A stretch of DNA of 64,000 nucleotides from the NCBI RefSeq assembly GCF_000005505.3, contig NC_016135.3:28172758-28236757 (forward strand), written 5' to 3'. Positions within the stretch are counted from its first letter, which is position 1, and every line of letters begins with the position of its first letter. A program made the translations under genes and the position numbers. This stretch comes from Brachypodium distachyon. Taxonomy: Eukaryota; Streptophyta; Magnoliopsida; Poales; Poaceae. Positions 20,803-33,140 of this stretch are shown here, in pieces. The notes under the pieces were generated by a model. It saw nothing but the letters and a program-made list of their open reading frames with translations. It did no database searches and was not told the DNA's origin.

Positions 20803-21604
20803 CGGGTACACCGATACATACAGGCATCTGTTTGTCAGTGAATCAGTACAGACTAGATTAACCATCGTGACTATTTCAGCGGTGATCATGAATCACGCCA
20901 GCAAAATTTTGTTCATGGAAAAAATAAAACAGGCAATAGAATTTGGCAACAAACTGAACGAAGTTCAGGCACAGAAACTGAATTTCGTACTGAATCAGGT
21001 GCAAAATTGGCCCACTGTATCAAATAGTATATCTCCTCCAGTCTCCAGAGGAAGAAATGCATAGAAGCACAAGTATTCTATGGTGATGGCAGAGTATCAT
21101 GTGAAAAAATCAACTGGGATGGCCGGATCGGGATTGGATAATTAACCTAGATCAAGGCAGGACAGGCCATCGCCCCAGCAGCATTCAGCAATCGATAATC
21201 CGCAGGGACTTTCCACATGATTCTTGAGAGGAAACGACACGACCGCGGAATCTCTAGGAACGAAACAATCGCAGCCTTAACAGGGCTTCGAACTGAAGTA
21301 CGAAATCAGGATACATACCCTATGGATGGAGACGCTGCTGCCGCCGCCTGGGCAACTGTTCGGCTTGGACTGGAGATAGATCACCACCGTGCCGGCATCG
21401 CCTACTTGCCCCGACCGCGCCGCCGCCCGCAGGTTCTCGACATTCGTCGCCGCCGGTCGCGTTCTGTCTGGGTCGTTGGAGTCTTTCTTTCCTTTTCTTT
21501 CTATATACTGTGCGGTGATTTCTCTCTCTTGTTGGGCCTCCGTTGTTGCTAGTATTAGCTATTGGGCCCAATAGCACGAGCCGCTCACTAGTGGGCCACT
21601 CACC
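20803..21604 (-). other. 5'-UTR intron, leader and promoter region of FBD copy B
   Basis: The leader exon lies about 21316-21500, with a donor at the CCATAGGGTAT-type motif near 21310. It matches the leader of copy C in inverted orientation (CGAAACCCTGTTAAGGCTGCGAT(T/C)GT... block). CT-rich, with no TATA box identified with confidence. Confidence 0.45.
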
Positions 21605-24320
21605 TTGAAGTTTGTTGGTGATCAATTACAGTTGCGACTTCCTCTCAAAATAAAAAAAATACAGTTGCGACAAGACAGACAAGCGACTGTTTCTAAAAAA
21701 AAAGCGTGGTGTGACAGTCATCTTTTTTTTTGACCGCATTCTTAACCATCTTGGTCTCGGAGCATTTCTTGTTTTGCGCAGAGTTACATTTTTCCTGCCC
21801 CTGTTTTCTGGTGTTTGAATAACTCAACACTTGAAGTAAACATCTACGCACGTAGCATATATACTGTCATTTTATAATATAATACTGTCATCAGTCGATG
21901 GAAACCATACGAGTAGCTGTCACGGTCAGATCTCAAGATTATCGACAGACCATGTTCAACTCAACTGTCCGGTTTTGGGTTTGCCTGCAATACCATGTAC
22001 TCCTACTACACTTTCAGACAAACGAGAAAGTATAAGCAAAGTCGTTGTTTTCTTGCTTCTCGAAATCAAAGCTTTGCTGCTGCCGCTATAGCTGCTGATG
22101 CTGTGGATAAGGATGCAGAGCCGTCATGCATTGCATCTTGTCCCCACCTCCCAACTAAACTAAAAATTTGTTTCATTGAATTGCATGCCTCGAGTGTCAA
22201 ATTGCATCAGTCTTAATTACATTAGCAGCCGGGGGCAATGAATTAATTAGACCAACACAACACTGATCTAGCATCTGGTTCTAGCAGCACAGCACCTCCA
22301 AGATCAGGTAATTTTAATACCCGATCAATCTTCCATGGAGCCGATCGAGAGGTTTGCTGTCTCGGTTGTTAATTAGTTTCTCAGTGCATGTACCTGCATC
22401 AGCTACCATAATCTCTTTTCGATCAGTGCTGATAATTAAGCCCGTGACTGACAGATCGCGACGTTGTTAACGTTATCTTCTCTAGGTAGTGCTGATAATC
22501 GCCTCCCTTTTTTTATTTGTTTTGCAACTTGCTTTCATTTAGGTAGAAGAACAGAGGCCAATAGCTGTCTTTTTCTGTATATATAATCCTCTGAATCTAT
22601 GCTCTCAATTCTTTTTTTGTTAATCTCTACTCTGTTTTCTCCACGTGATTTCACAAGCCTGTCCAACATTTGACTCTAGAGAGATTGATTTCATATGTAA
22701 TGTGTACAGAAAACAGATTCAGAGGCAATTAGTTAGCTCTAATTATACCTGTCTCTGCAGCGATGTCAACAGTAAGCGAGCAACCGCATTTGGTAGCTTT
22801 GGACCATTTTGGTTGGATCCATGTAACTGTCATCAGCACAGCAGTTCCATGATGATGCTTTATACGAGTATATATATATATACATATATGGGATACCCAA
22901 TTACAGATGATCCCACACATTTAATTAGGATCTGGTCAACAGTCTCCATAAACACAATCAAGATCTCAGACGGCTTGCTGATGGCAGGCATTATTCAAAT
23001 AGATCTCTTCACCTGCACAAAAACATATTAAGATAATGGTTAGTAGGTCAATGCCAATCCGTAAACTCGTTAATTAATTATCTGTTCGATAAGCATGAAC
23101 TCACTTATACGACATCACACTCCAATCTTCGGATATACGAATATATAGCATCTGGGATTAAAAACAAAAGATCTTGAGATATTTTTTTTTCTGGATATTT
23201 TTTGGCACAGCTATTCCATTGCTTGATCGACACTGGAAAAGGTCACCCTTCCCTTTGCTATAATGTTTCCTGCTTTCTTATCCTGCCTTTTTCTCGGTTG
23301 ATGGATGGGTACCTTAGTGAAATGCCCACTAGGTCAGGTTCAGCTCATTCTGTTATTCTCTCCCAAAGACCTTTCTGCAATACAATTGCCATGGTGATAT
23401 TTTCTGCATCTGGGCCTGCTAATGCTCCCATGCCCCGGAAATGATTTAGGCTGCTTGCCTTGCATAGATATTAGTAGATAAATCTGCTTTATGCATGCAT
23501 GGATGTCCTTGTCATCTGTGTCACAGTAGCATCCATCCATCTACTGAAAGTGAAGTGAATTGAATGCACAGATGAATGGGTTTCTGGTACTAGTAGGTGT
23601 TGTACCAGCCTCTGCAATAACAAACAGACAGTTACGCCAAACAGCCTCCTTGAGTGGCCTTCTTTGCTGGAAGGCTACCTGAAAACTGCATCATTGTATC
23701 AGTTTTCTTGCTTAAGATTCAGTCAGGTGCTTGATAATTAGCTATCAGAGTTTCAGTGGATTATTAAATTGGATATTGAATGTGTAGACTAGACTACATA
23801 TTCAGTCTGCCTGCCAATTACGAGTGCACAAACCAAATATTTTAAGAACAGATGTCTCAATGGAGAATCAAACAAGCATGATTAGATGCACATTTTGACA
23901 CATGTGTTTCAGGTTTCAGCAGCAGCAGCAGCAGGCATGGTAGGCAGTAAACCTTGGCAGATCTTTCCTGTTCTTCTGAATAAATCCTAGCAGTGCACTC
24001 CACATCAGATCCCTATATGCTCGAAAAAGGTATGTTCGCTGTAGTGCAAAGTCGAATCATTTTTTAGAACTTTTTGCCATTGCGGGAGAAAATCTGCAGT
24101 AGAAAATATCAACGAGGAGGAGCATATGAAAAAGGGCCAAACAGATAGGGATAAAAATCAGTGGGGGGCAAAAAGGAGGCAGTTTTTTTCTCTCTTCCGC
24201 CCTTGGCCCCCCGCCTCTATCTATCATCCATCGTCTCCTTAAAATCCGATCCATGGATCGACCACGCCTTCCTCGCCCTCGCCCCCACTGCCTTTCTTGC
24301 GCGCCCACCCACCCGCCTCA
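21605..24320. other. Gene-free intergenic stretch
   Basis: I see no coding gene. AT-rich, with a short TA-rich run at about 22869-22885 and scattered simple repeats such as CAG units at about 23920-23935. Short open frames here lack family features. Confidence 0.5.
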
Positions 24321-25461
24321 CTTGCAACCACTAAAGGACACAGCAATTGCGAGTTCTTGGTGAGTGTTCAGCGGAGCTTGCATCTCATCTTGGGGACGCT
24401 CTTGAGTGCGTGCGAAGAAGCCGGCCGGATCTTCTTCTTCGCGGGGTTTCAGAAGCAGTAATTGTGATCGAGATTTGGAGTGAGAATCTGAGGGAACTGA
24501 CTCTGTGCGAGATTTGGGGATCTTGTTCTAGGAGGATTATCAGGAGTGGAGTTTTTCCTTCCTAGGGCTGTGAGCTCTCGGGCATTGGCCGTCCGATTCG
24601 TGTGTGGTCAGTTATTAGTGGTGAGAAAATTGTTCTCTTCCTCTCCGCGAACTATTCTCGCCCTTTTGCATTACACCTTTGATTTTGCTACTAATTTTAT
24701 CCCCGGAAGGATAGATTGAGGATTCGTACGTGTGCAGACATCTCCTTTTGTTTCAAGTAAAACTAAGCAATTTTTACTTATCAGTGACGGTACTGATTGC
24801 TGGATTCGTGCTTCGTTTCCTGGCCTCAAGTTTCTTTGCTATATCTGGCAAAGTTGTCTTCTTTCGATCTGAAGGGAAACCTCCCCCTTTTTTTGCACTC
24901 TACCGTTTCTTAGATTCCGGCAAATCCTTCCGTTGTCAAGTTGTAGTATGTTATACTATACTACAACCATGTCAACATGAGCCCTCAAACGTAGCCGTTT
25001 ATCGACAACAGGCAGATTAAGGCTTGGAGCCAAAAGGAAAGGGTTAATTTTTGCTGATCATGAATGTCCTGTAATAAGGTGTCATGTTGGCCTTTCACTG
25101 TCAGAGAAGTTGTGACCCATTTGGTGATGTTTGTATGCAACAAGAATGACTAAATTAGTGATGTCCACTGGCCCTAGGCTAAGATCTAGATTACTCAAGT
25201 GGGCATGTTGTACTCTCTATTCACTGTTAAATCTCCACATGGCAGCATATGCTTTGTGTGATGCATTGCTTTTATCACCAGAAAGAAGTATACAAATTCT
25301 ATGGCATGTTCTGTTGCATTCTATAATGTTCATACCAGTGCCTTTGAACTTATTGCACAAGATTTTGATAATTGGCTACTTGCAAATTCCAGGTTGTGCT
25401 TTTTCTTTTGCTGGGATCGAGTGCCGTGGTTGGTTACTTCAGAATTGTATCAACTCTATAG
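24321..25461 (+). other. 5' leader with intron(s) of the Tubby-like gene
   Basis: A GC-rich probable first exon (about 24330-24620, followed by GTGAGAAA) precedes AT-rich intron sequence. A second leader exon probably begins after the acceptor TGCAAATTCCAG near 25392 and joins the coding start at 25462. Boundaries come from splice signals alone. Confidence 0.4.
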
Positions 25462-27540
25462 ATGTCTTTTCGAAGAATGGTTCGTGATTTCAGGGAGAGC
25501 TTTGGGAACTTATCAAGGAGGAATTTTGAAGTGAAAATTTCAAGCATCCCAGGCCTTTCGGGCCATCTCAGAGGGAAATCTCTTGAATCTTCAAGTGAGC
25601 TGCATGATAGTCTTGTAGTAATTCAGCAAAGCAGTTGGGCTAGCCTTCCTCCTGAATTACTTCGGGATGTGATGAAAAGGTTGGAGGAGGACGATAGCAA
25701 TTGGCCTTCCCGCAAGGATGTTGTTGCTTGCGCTTCTGTTTGTACAACTTGGAGAGAGATGTGCAAGGATATAGTGAGAAATCCAGAATTTTGTGGAAAG
25801 CTCACGTTTCCTGTATCTCTTAAGCAGGTAAGGAGTGAGTTCAATCTGAGTGAAGCTTGAGTTTCATGAAATAATGTTGGGTTGACTGACGTTAGTGAGG
25901 GTTTAGCCCCTGTATTTTCATTTAGTTATTCATCTTTGCTGAGTGAGATATGCAATTTCATTATCTGTTAACACTTGGTTACATTTCTCGTACACAGCCT
26001 GGGCCGCGAGATGGATTAATCCAATGTTTCATAAAAAGGGACAAGTCAAAACTAACGTATCACCTCTACTTGTCTCTTACCTCTGGTATGTTCATTCAAA
26101 ATTAATCAGCATTTTCTTTATTCAGTTTTAATATGTAGCAAATAGATATGCCGTGGCACAGACAAATAGGAAAGTATGGGGAAAAAATATGTTTGACATG
26201 AAGATCACAGCTACTCATGCATATCTATTCAGTGTGGTACAGTACTATTTATGGAATATGCCTTCTGCTATTTTCTCGCCACTTTTCTTCTTTCCTGCTT
26301 CTAAAAGCTACCCTGCTTCAGTCCATTACATACAACGAGTTTAAAGTTATCTAGATTTGTAAAATAAAAAAGTATTGTGTATAAAAGCTTTCAACAACCA
26401 CAGTGAAACTATAGGCATGCCCTATTAAATTTGCAATCTGTATTTGGTGTAGAGATTAGCAGTATTTTACTATGGTAAGCACAAAATACGCAGTACACTA
26501 ATCATTTTGATTGCATCTTGCAGCTGTGCTCGATGATAATGGGAAGTTCCTACTATCAGCTAAAAGGAGTCGGCGGACCACGTACACAGACTACGCCATT
26601 TCTATGGATTCTAAAAATATCTCCCGATCAAGTAGTGGCTACATTGGGAAGCTGAGGTGATGTCTCCTTGACAACAATTTGCCTTTACCCCGTTGTCTCT
26701 TGGATGATTTTGTCTATGTATATATGCATGCAAATCTAATACACATCATGGTATGGCAGGTCAAATTTCCTCGGCACCAAATTTATCATCTACGACACGC
26801 AGCCACCATACAATGCTGGGAAACTCTGCTCGCAGGAGCGGGCCAGCCGTCGGTTCTCCTCTAGGAAAGTTTCCCCAAAAGTTCCAACTGGTAGCTACCC
26901 CATTGCTCAGGTGAACTACGAGCTGAATGTGCTCGGCACCCGTGGGCCAAGGCGGATGCAATGCACTATGCATTCCATCCCAAGATCAGCAGTGGATCCG
27001 GACGGCACTGTGCCTGGCCAACCTAAAGAGCTCCTTCCTCGTTTATTCGATGAGTCCTTCCGCACCACCACGAGTTCCTTCTCCAAGTACTCTGTTGCAG
27101 ACCATTCCACAGACTTTGGCAGCTCTCGCTTCTCCGAGTATGGGGGAGGGGCGTTGCAAGACGGCGATGCTGCGGACAAGGAGACTCCCCTGGTTCTCCG
27201 GAACAAAGTACCGAGGTGGCACGAGCAGCTGCAGTGCTGGTGCCTCAACTTCCGTGGCCGTGTCACGGTGGCTTCAGTCAAGAACTTCCAGTTGATAGCG
27301 GGGGCGCCACTGCCAGCTCCAGTAGCATCTTCTGAGCCCTCGCAGCCAGCGCCAGCGCAGCAGCCTGCACAGCCCCAGCCCTCCAGTTCGTCTTCATCGT
27401 CCAGCCACGACACGGTGCTCCTGCAATTCGGCAAGGTTTCCAAGGACACCTTCACCATGGATTACCGGTACCCGCTGTCGGCCTTCCAGGCCTTCGCCAT
27501 CTGCTTAACCAGCTTCGACACCAAGCTGGCATGTGAATAG
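25462..27540 (+). CDS. Tubby-like F-box protein (TLP), intact, 455 aa
   Basis: Plant TLPs couple an N-terminal F-box (SCF adaptor binding) to a C-terminal tubby domain that binds phosphoinositides and tethers the protein to the plasma membrane. Exons: 25462-25827, 25998-26085, 26524-26656 and 26760-27540 (366, 88, 133 and 781 bp). The joined frame is open and ends in TAG. The start [20 protein letters not shown] is the usual TLP start. The F-box is at residues ~50-110 ([31 protein letters not shown]). The tubby domain begins with [17 protein letters not shown] and includes the [11 protein letters not shown] and [11 protein letters not shown] regions. The C-terminus carries both tubby signatures, [27 protein letters not shown] and FDTKLACE. 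A Ser/Pro/Gln-rich low-complexity insert lies at residues ~370-400. Length and exon plan match the family. Confidence 0.95.
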
Positions 27541-28740
27541 AGATCCCAGTAGAATAGCAACCATCCAGAATCGTCCTCTATGTTGAGAACCTGAGCCTGA
27601 ACCTGAGAATGTATGCATCAAAGTACAGGAGGCAATTCTCTGTCTGTGCAGGTGCACCTGCTGTTGATTCAGTCCAATCCCTGGCCTCGTGTGATTGTTG
27701 TTAAAGCCATTAAAAATACAAAGGGCTGAAGTGAAGATGTCTGTAATTAAGAGACAAAAATGAGAAAGCTTTCCAAGCATGTGATTTCTACGCTTGTAGT
27801 GTGTATGTTGTTGAACTATTCCTTCCACAGGTTCCAGCCAGATAGAAACAAAGCATTCTTGCTTTTCCATGGTTGAGTTGTCTGTATCTGAACCACCTCT
27901 CAGCATTTCTATTCATATTTATGCCCAGACAGCAACCTCTAATTATTATGACAGATCTTGCTTGCCCATCTTACTGAGTGTTGACTGATGTGCATCCCAC
28001 AGAGAACCAAACAAGCAAGCAATCTATTTCTCACCCAATTCAGTATTGTTCACCACCCAGCAGCATACTTGCTGATTGGTAAATTGCTGATGCTGTATGC
28101 TTTGGTGATGGGATTAGAAGCTGTTACAATCAAATTGTAGGAGATAATAAAGGCATTCCAGAGGTAAATTTTCTTGGCTTGTACAGAAAATGAACAAGTT
28201 CCTCTCCAAAATCCTTTGTCTCAGATGTCTGTCTGATGGTGGTGTATTATAACAGCAGCTGACATGGCGTACTTCATACGCGATTCAGCTAGCTGCTGCT
28301 GTTCCGTTTGCATCATCGATGGATCGCCTCCCTAATTAATTCGCTGCTTGCTTGCTTGCATCCTGCTGCACTGCACCTCTTGTTAATCATTGGAGTATCA
28401 GCCAATGGATATATATATATATATATATGTCGAAAATAATTACTCTTATCTGTGTGATAAGATTCTCGACATCGTTGGGCTGCTTGTCTGTCAGCGTAGG
28501 GCAGCAGATAGAATACAGCTGCAGAATTCGGCGACCAAACCTGCAGCAGCGTACTACAGTGTTTGCCGCTGCTGGTCTTTGTCGTGTTTTGTCTCTTTGC
28601 GTGTTAGCTTAAACTAATCATCATAGTTTAGGCGGCTATTTCGATAGATAAACCAGCACGAGCTGGCTGGGTGTGAGATTTTTTTTCTCAAATAAATATC
28701 TCCAGGTGGGACCCGCATGTCATCGACACCCCAACCAACT
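27541..28740. other. 3' UTR of the TLP gene and gene-free spacer
   Basis: The first few hundred bases are probably the TLP 3' UTR. A (TA)n microsatellite lies at about 28409-28428. No gene supported. Confidence 0.5.
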
Positions 28741-28745
28741 ACCAG

Positions 28746-28879
28746 CACGTGACCTTGACCTTCTGTCTGGCCAAGCTCCGCCTCTCGAGCTGGCTGCGAT
28801 ACGAGACACGTGAGCTTTCTTTGGGGTTGCTGCTCGTGTTCTTCCGCCGCCGTCTATCATCCTACGTGTCCTCCACGTG
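28746..28879. promoter_or_regulatory. Cluster of CACGTG/ACGTGTC motifs
   Basis: CACGTG palindromes occur at 28746, 28807 and 28874, and TACGTGTC at 28863, all within 134 bp. These are the cores bound by plant bZIP and bHLH factors (G-box/ABRE). The cluster sits about 1.2 kb upstream of the ROH1-like start codon and is not clearly tied to a gene. Confidence 0.4.
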
Positions 28880-29510
28880 TCAAGAGCTCCCGGGAAGAAT
28901 AAAATGGTGGCAGTAGAAAAGTAGCTTGCTTCCTCTAAATTCCACCACATTTTATTTCAGAATGAGATTCCACCACAAGTTGATGATGGGCCGGAGTTAA
29001 GCGCTGGAGAGTGACATTTACATGCATGTTGCTAGCTCGAGCTACACTCGGAACGGAATGTATCTACATACCTGTAGCTGGATGTAAAATGTCTGATTTA
29101 AAAGTCGGTACAGCGCGAGACACGATCTTTTATTTCTTATCATTTTAGTATTGTACGTCAAGCTTGACAAGTTTGACTTCGCTTTGTCGTCGGGAATCAT
29201 CAGCTATACATTTGTTTAGTAGCACAACTTGATGATAATAATAATATAGTACTGTCTCTAGGCTCCATGTCGTTCATTCGTGGAGAATTCGTGATATACA
29301 AATAAGCTAGTCAATCTTACAAATACATAATAAAAAAAATATCGCGCAAAATGTAAAAACCCTCGTGGTTGAAGAGTGCATGAAATAAAAGAATGGTCAG
29401 AGTGCGCACCTTCTGGCCGTTGAGTTTATTCTGGATAGTCGGCTCATGAGGCCCACAATATTTGTTTTAAAGAGAAATATGGTGATATAGATTTTACGTA
29501 ACAAAAAATA

Positions 29511-29785
29511 CTAACTTTGTTTCTAAATATAAAAATTCCGGGCTTTGTCTTAAATAAAACCTTTTCAAATTTGATCAAGTTTGTAAAAACACTACTACTC
29601 AAATGATTAAAATTTACAACATCAAATGATTATCCATTGAAATATAATGATTGATTAATTTAAAGTTCAAGATGTTTGTAGATATTTCTATAAATTTGAT
29701 CAAATTTTAAAAAGTTTGACATATGAAAAATCTAGAACTTCTATATTTAAGAATATACAGTCAAAGTTCTTGAGAAACGAAGGAG
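29511..29785. mobile_element. Stowaway-like MITE, 275 bp
   Basis: Left end CTAACTTTGTTTCT and inverted right end CTCCTTCGTTTCTC, flanked by TA on both sides (29509-29510, 29786-29787). AT-rich and non-coding. It lies about 300 bp upstream of the ROH1-like start codon. Confidence 0.55.
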
Positions 29786-30083
29786 TATAACGCAACTGCT
29801 GAACGAAATACAGCTCCGTATTTATTTTTTGATTTTTTTAGCGCAATTTATTTTTTGATTAGACGGCCAGAGAGGCAGACAGGCGGAGCCAGGGTGGAGA
29901 CACCTCGGCCCAAACACCGCAGAGCAGGCCCACAGCAGAGCAGAGACACAGACAGACAAACCTCCCAAGCTTATTCCTTTGCTTGCCGTCCCCCGCTAAA
30001 AAACCCCCAATTTTTCCCATTCCTCTCCAGCCGATTCCTCTCCCCCCTCGCCGTCGCCGTCGCAAACCCTAGCTTGCGTCGCA

Positions 30084-31373
30084 ATGCCGGCCACCGACTC
30101 CACCTCGTCGCCGGCGACGCACACCTCCTTCGGCCGCTCGCTCCTCTCGCTCCGCCACCGCGACCACCAGATCCACCACGCCCCGCCCACGCCCGACCAC
30201 AACACCACGCACGCCTCCTCCTCCGCCGCCGCCGAGATCGACGCCTTCCAGCACCACGCCGCTGATCTCCTCCTCGACCTCCTCCCGTCGGGGTCCTCGG
30301 CCGGCCCCGTGCCGGAGATCCTCTCGCTCGCCTGGACCCGCCACCTGCTCGACTCCTTCCTCGTCTGCCTCGAGGAGTTCCGCTCCCTCCTCTTCGCCAG
30401 TCCCTCCCTCGCCCGGCCCCCGCTCGACCGCCTCCTCTCCGACTTCTTCGACCGCGCCGTCAAGGCGCTCGACCTCTGCAACGCGCTCCGCGACGGCCTC
30501 GACCTGCTCCGCCAGTGGCGCAAGCACCTCGCCATCGCCGCCGCCGCGCTCTCCCCGCACGCCGACGACCCCTCCGCCCCGCTCGGCCAGGCCCAGATCC
30601 GCCGCGCCCGCAAGGCGCTCACCGACCTCACCATCCTCATGCTCGACGACAAGGACACAAGCGTCGGCGCCGGTCACCGGAACCGTTCCTTCGGCCTCGG
30701 AAGCAGCACCGCCAGGGGCGGCGGCGGCGACGCGCAGGCCCGCGGCCACCACCGCCGGAGCAGCAGCGGCGGGAGCTCCGGCGGCTCCGGGTCCGGGTCC
30801 CACTTCAGGTCGCTGTCGTGGAGCGTGTCCCGGTCCTGGTCCGCCTCGCGCCAGCTGCAGGCCATCGGGGGGAACCTGCCGGTGCCTCGCGCGCACGACG
30901 TCGCCGCCACGGGCGGCCTCGCCTCCGCGGTCTACACCATGGGCTCCGTGCTCTTCGTCGTCGCCTGGGCGCTCGTGGCCGCGATCCCGTGCCAGGACCG
31001 CGGCCTCCAGGCCCACTTCGCCGCGCCCAGGAGCTTCCCCTGGGCCGGCCCCGTCACGGCGCTGTACGAGCGCGTGCTCGAGGAGTCCAAGAAGAAGGAC
31101 CGCAAGCACTCATGCGGGCTGCTCAAGGAGATCCACCAGGTCGAGCGGTGCTCGCGGCAGCTCATGGAGATCACCGATGCCGCGCAGTTCCCCTTGGACG
31201 AGGAGAAGGATGCCGAGGTTCGGGAGGCCGCGCTGGAGCTGGTGCAGGTCTGCGAGACCCTCAAGGATGGGCTGGACCCGCTTGAGCGGCAGGTGCGCGA
31301 GATGTTCCACCGGATTGTGCGCACCAGGACAGAGATCCTCGACTCCTTGAGTAGGCCGCACACCACCGAGTGA
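30084..31373 (+). CDS. ROH1/BYPASS1-like protein (DUF793 family), single exon, 429 aa
   Basis: Members of this plant family are helical proteins. ROH1 in Arabidopsis binds an exocyst Exo70 subunit, and BYPASS1 controls a root-derived signal. The role here is inferred from the family. Helical N-terminal half: SLAWTRHLLDSFLVCLEEFRSLLF and LLSDFFDRAVKALDLCNALRDGLDLLRQW at residues ~70-150. Then come a basic Ser/Gly-rich linker (residues ~195-250), the conserved FRSLSWSVSRSWSASRQL and PVPRAHDVAATGGL blocks, one predicted membrane segment (VYTMGSVLFVVAWALVAAIPC, ~residues 285-305) and a helical C-terminus with an EEFR/VERCSRQL-type region. The open frame is uninterrupted and strongly GC-rich in third positions. 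The start is the first ATG after the CT-rich leader at 29990-30080. A long antisense open frame is only a codon-composition shadow. Confidence 0.9.
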   Translation: MPATDSTSSPATHTSFGRSLLSLRHRDHQIHHAPPTPDHNTTHASSSAAAEIDAFQHHAADLLLDLLPSGSSAGPVPEILSLAWTRHLLDSFLVCLEEFRSLLFASPSLARPPLDRLLSDFFDRAVKALDLCNALRDGLDLLRQWRKHLAIAAAALSPHADDPSAPLGQAQIRRARKALTDLTILMLDDKDTSVGAGHRNRSFGLGSSTARGGGGDAQARGHHRRSSSGGSSGGSGSGSHFRSLSWSVSRSWSASRQLQAIGGNLPVPRAHDVAATGGLASAVYTMGSVLFVVAWALVAAIPCQDRGLQAHFAAPRSFPWAGPVTALYERVLEESKKKDRKHSCGLLKEIHQVERCSRQLMEITDAAQFPLDEEKDAEVREAALELVQVCETLKDGLDPLERQVREMFHRIVRTRTEILDSLSRPHTTE

Positions 31374-32407
31374 AGAAGATGTAGGCAAAGCAGCATGGTT
31401 GATGCCTGCTTGATTGAACATTCTGTGAAATACTGAAATGCAGGTGCTCCACCGGTTGAAATGAGGTAGCTTTCCTCTGCATATGTTAGCAACTACATAT
31501 ACATGTGTCTGCATAAAGGCGTGGCCTCCTGATAAATTGAGTTAATTAGTTTTATTTGTTTATTTGTAGCTTGTGAATTCTTACCTGGGCAGTTCTTCAT
31601 ACTAGTGGTCTAACATCATTGTTTTATTCTTCATATCTGGTCTGGTTTGGTAATGTTAAGTACTCTGGTGCTTGGTTTGTGTTCATGATTAGTCTGTGCA
31701 ACAGGTTTCTGGTGCGATATTTGTGATTGTGAGCAATTTGTATGATCCAGGTCCAGTGTAGAGTTTATGAGGCAATGCCACTGATTTGATCAGCGTTGAA
31801 CACAAACAAGCACTGCCGTCTCTGTCTTCTATCATAGTTTCGATGATCATATGATGTCATGAGCTGTTTAGGCAACCTTTGCTTGGTTCTGTATTAAAAA
31901 TTAGTTGTTTCTTGCATGCATTAGTTACTTAGACACACATTAGCATTAGGAAAAGTAAAAAATTTCCAGTGATGTTGCTATGCGGAGCGAAAAAATGTAG
32001 TTCTTGTAAAGTGCATTTGGATCGACACGTTGTACTCGCTGTACAGCAATTTGTTGGCTAGGTTGCTTATATTAGCCTGTTAGTGATAGTAAATCAGTTA
32101 TAGTGCTGATGCTATTCTCATTTGGTATATATGTCCTTAGATTTACATAACTCGACATCTATTACTAAAATATATAAGGCCACTCCAAGAGATGCCATTG
32201 GCAGCCATGCTACTATTGCAAAATGAATAGCTACCACTACTAAATGTTACTGTATTCTGCAATTATGTACAGGCCAAGGTAAATGATATGCACTTGCACC
32301 GTTGTTACATGGTTGACAGTGCACTACTGCAAGCAGGCAATTTTATGGCGCTGCGTTATTTATAACCAGATGATGACCTGCGTTGCTGCGGAACCGTGTG
32401 TTAATAC
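31374..32407. other. 3' UTR of the ROH1-like gene and spacer
   Basis: AT-rich non-coding sequence. The first several hundred bases are probably 3' UTR. No gene or repeat of note. Confidence 0.45.
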
Positions 32408-32411
32408 AAAT

Positions 32412-32438
32412 GCATATATATATATATATATATATATG
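32412..32438. repeat. (TA)n microsatellite
   Basis: About 13 uninterrupted TA units. Confidence 0.85.
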
Positions 32439-32517
32439 TTTAAAATTAACTAAACCTAATGGAAAAAAATATAAAGTGTTCTTGTTTTACATTTAAAACA
32501 ATAAAATTTAAGAAGTA

Positions 32518-32630
32518 CTCCCTCCGATCTTAAATTGTTGTCGAAATATTACATGTATCTAGACGCTTTTTAAGAATAGATACATCCATATTTGGGTAAA
32601 TTTGAGTCAAGAATTTAGGATCAGAGGGAG
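32518..32630. mobile_element. Stowaway MITE, 113 bp, intact
   Basis: Left end CTCCCTCCGATCTTAAATT and inverted right end CTCCCTCTGATCCTAAATT, flanked by TA on both sides (32516-32517, 32631-32632). The centre holds ACATGTATCTAGACGCTTTTTA. A second, decayed member in the other orientation lies at 61381. Confidence 0.88.
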
Positions 32631-32639
32631 TACGTGACA

Positions 32640-33140
32640 AAATGATGCATATAAAGGGAACAATTTTTAAAAAAGGAAGACATGATTAAATTGATGTCAT
32701 GGTTGGAATCGATAGACTAATGAAAAAATACAAATGAATACATGCATGGCTTGAAAAAATGTCATGCATGATTTGATGATGTGGCATGGTTTCCGTCACA
32801 AAATTATGTATAAAGAGAGATAAATTTTTCGCAAAAAATTAATACTCCCTTCGTCCTGAAATAGAGGCTTATTTCAGGACGGAGCGATGAGGTGACATAT
32901 GTTTGAATTGATAACTAAATGCATAAATTGTAAATGAATACATGCATGGTTTGAAAAATATATAGATCCACGTCAATTATTTCAGGACGAAGTGAATACA
33001 TGAATTAATTGATGAGGTGACATGTTTGAATTGATAATTAAATGCAAAAATTGTATGAATACATGTATGGCTTGAAAAAAAGAGTCATGCATGACTTGAT
33101 GAGGTGACATGGTTTGCATGGCAAAGTGGTGGACATGATA
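32640..33140. repeat. Diverged repeat array with MITE-end fragments
   Basis: Three copies of a unit containing GAATACATG(C/T)ATGG(C/T)TTGAAAAA start near 32736, 32936 and 33057. Between them is a compact inverted repeat, CTCCCTTCGTCCTGAAATA ... TATTTCAGGACGGAG (32844-32884), that looks like two Stowaway-type ends with almost nothing between. Non-coding. Confidence 0.55.

Noticed and set aside
22645..23031. 128-aa plus-strand open frame
   Set aside because: Low-complexity start, runs through a TA-rich simple repeat, no family resemblance.
28352..28617. Two ~80-aa frames around the TA microsatellite
   Set aside because: They exist only because the dinucleotide run is free of stops; no other support.
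30069..31109. 346-aa minus-strand open frame (and a 256-aa one in another plus frame)
   Set aside because: These are shadows of the GC-rich ROH1-like gene. The composition is Gly/Ala/Arg-rich and no domain is recognisable.
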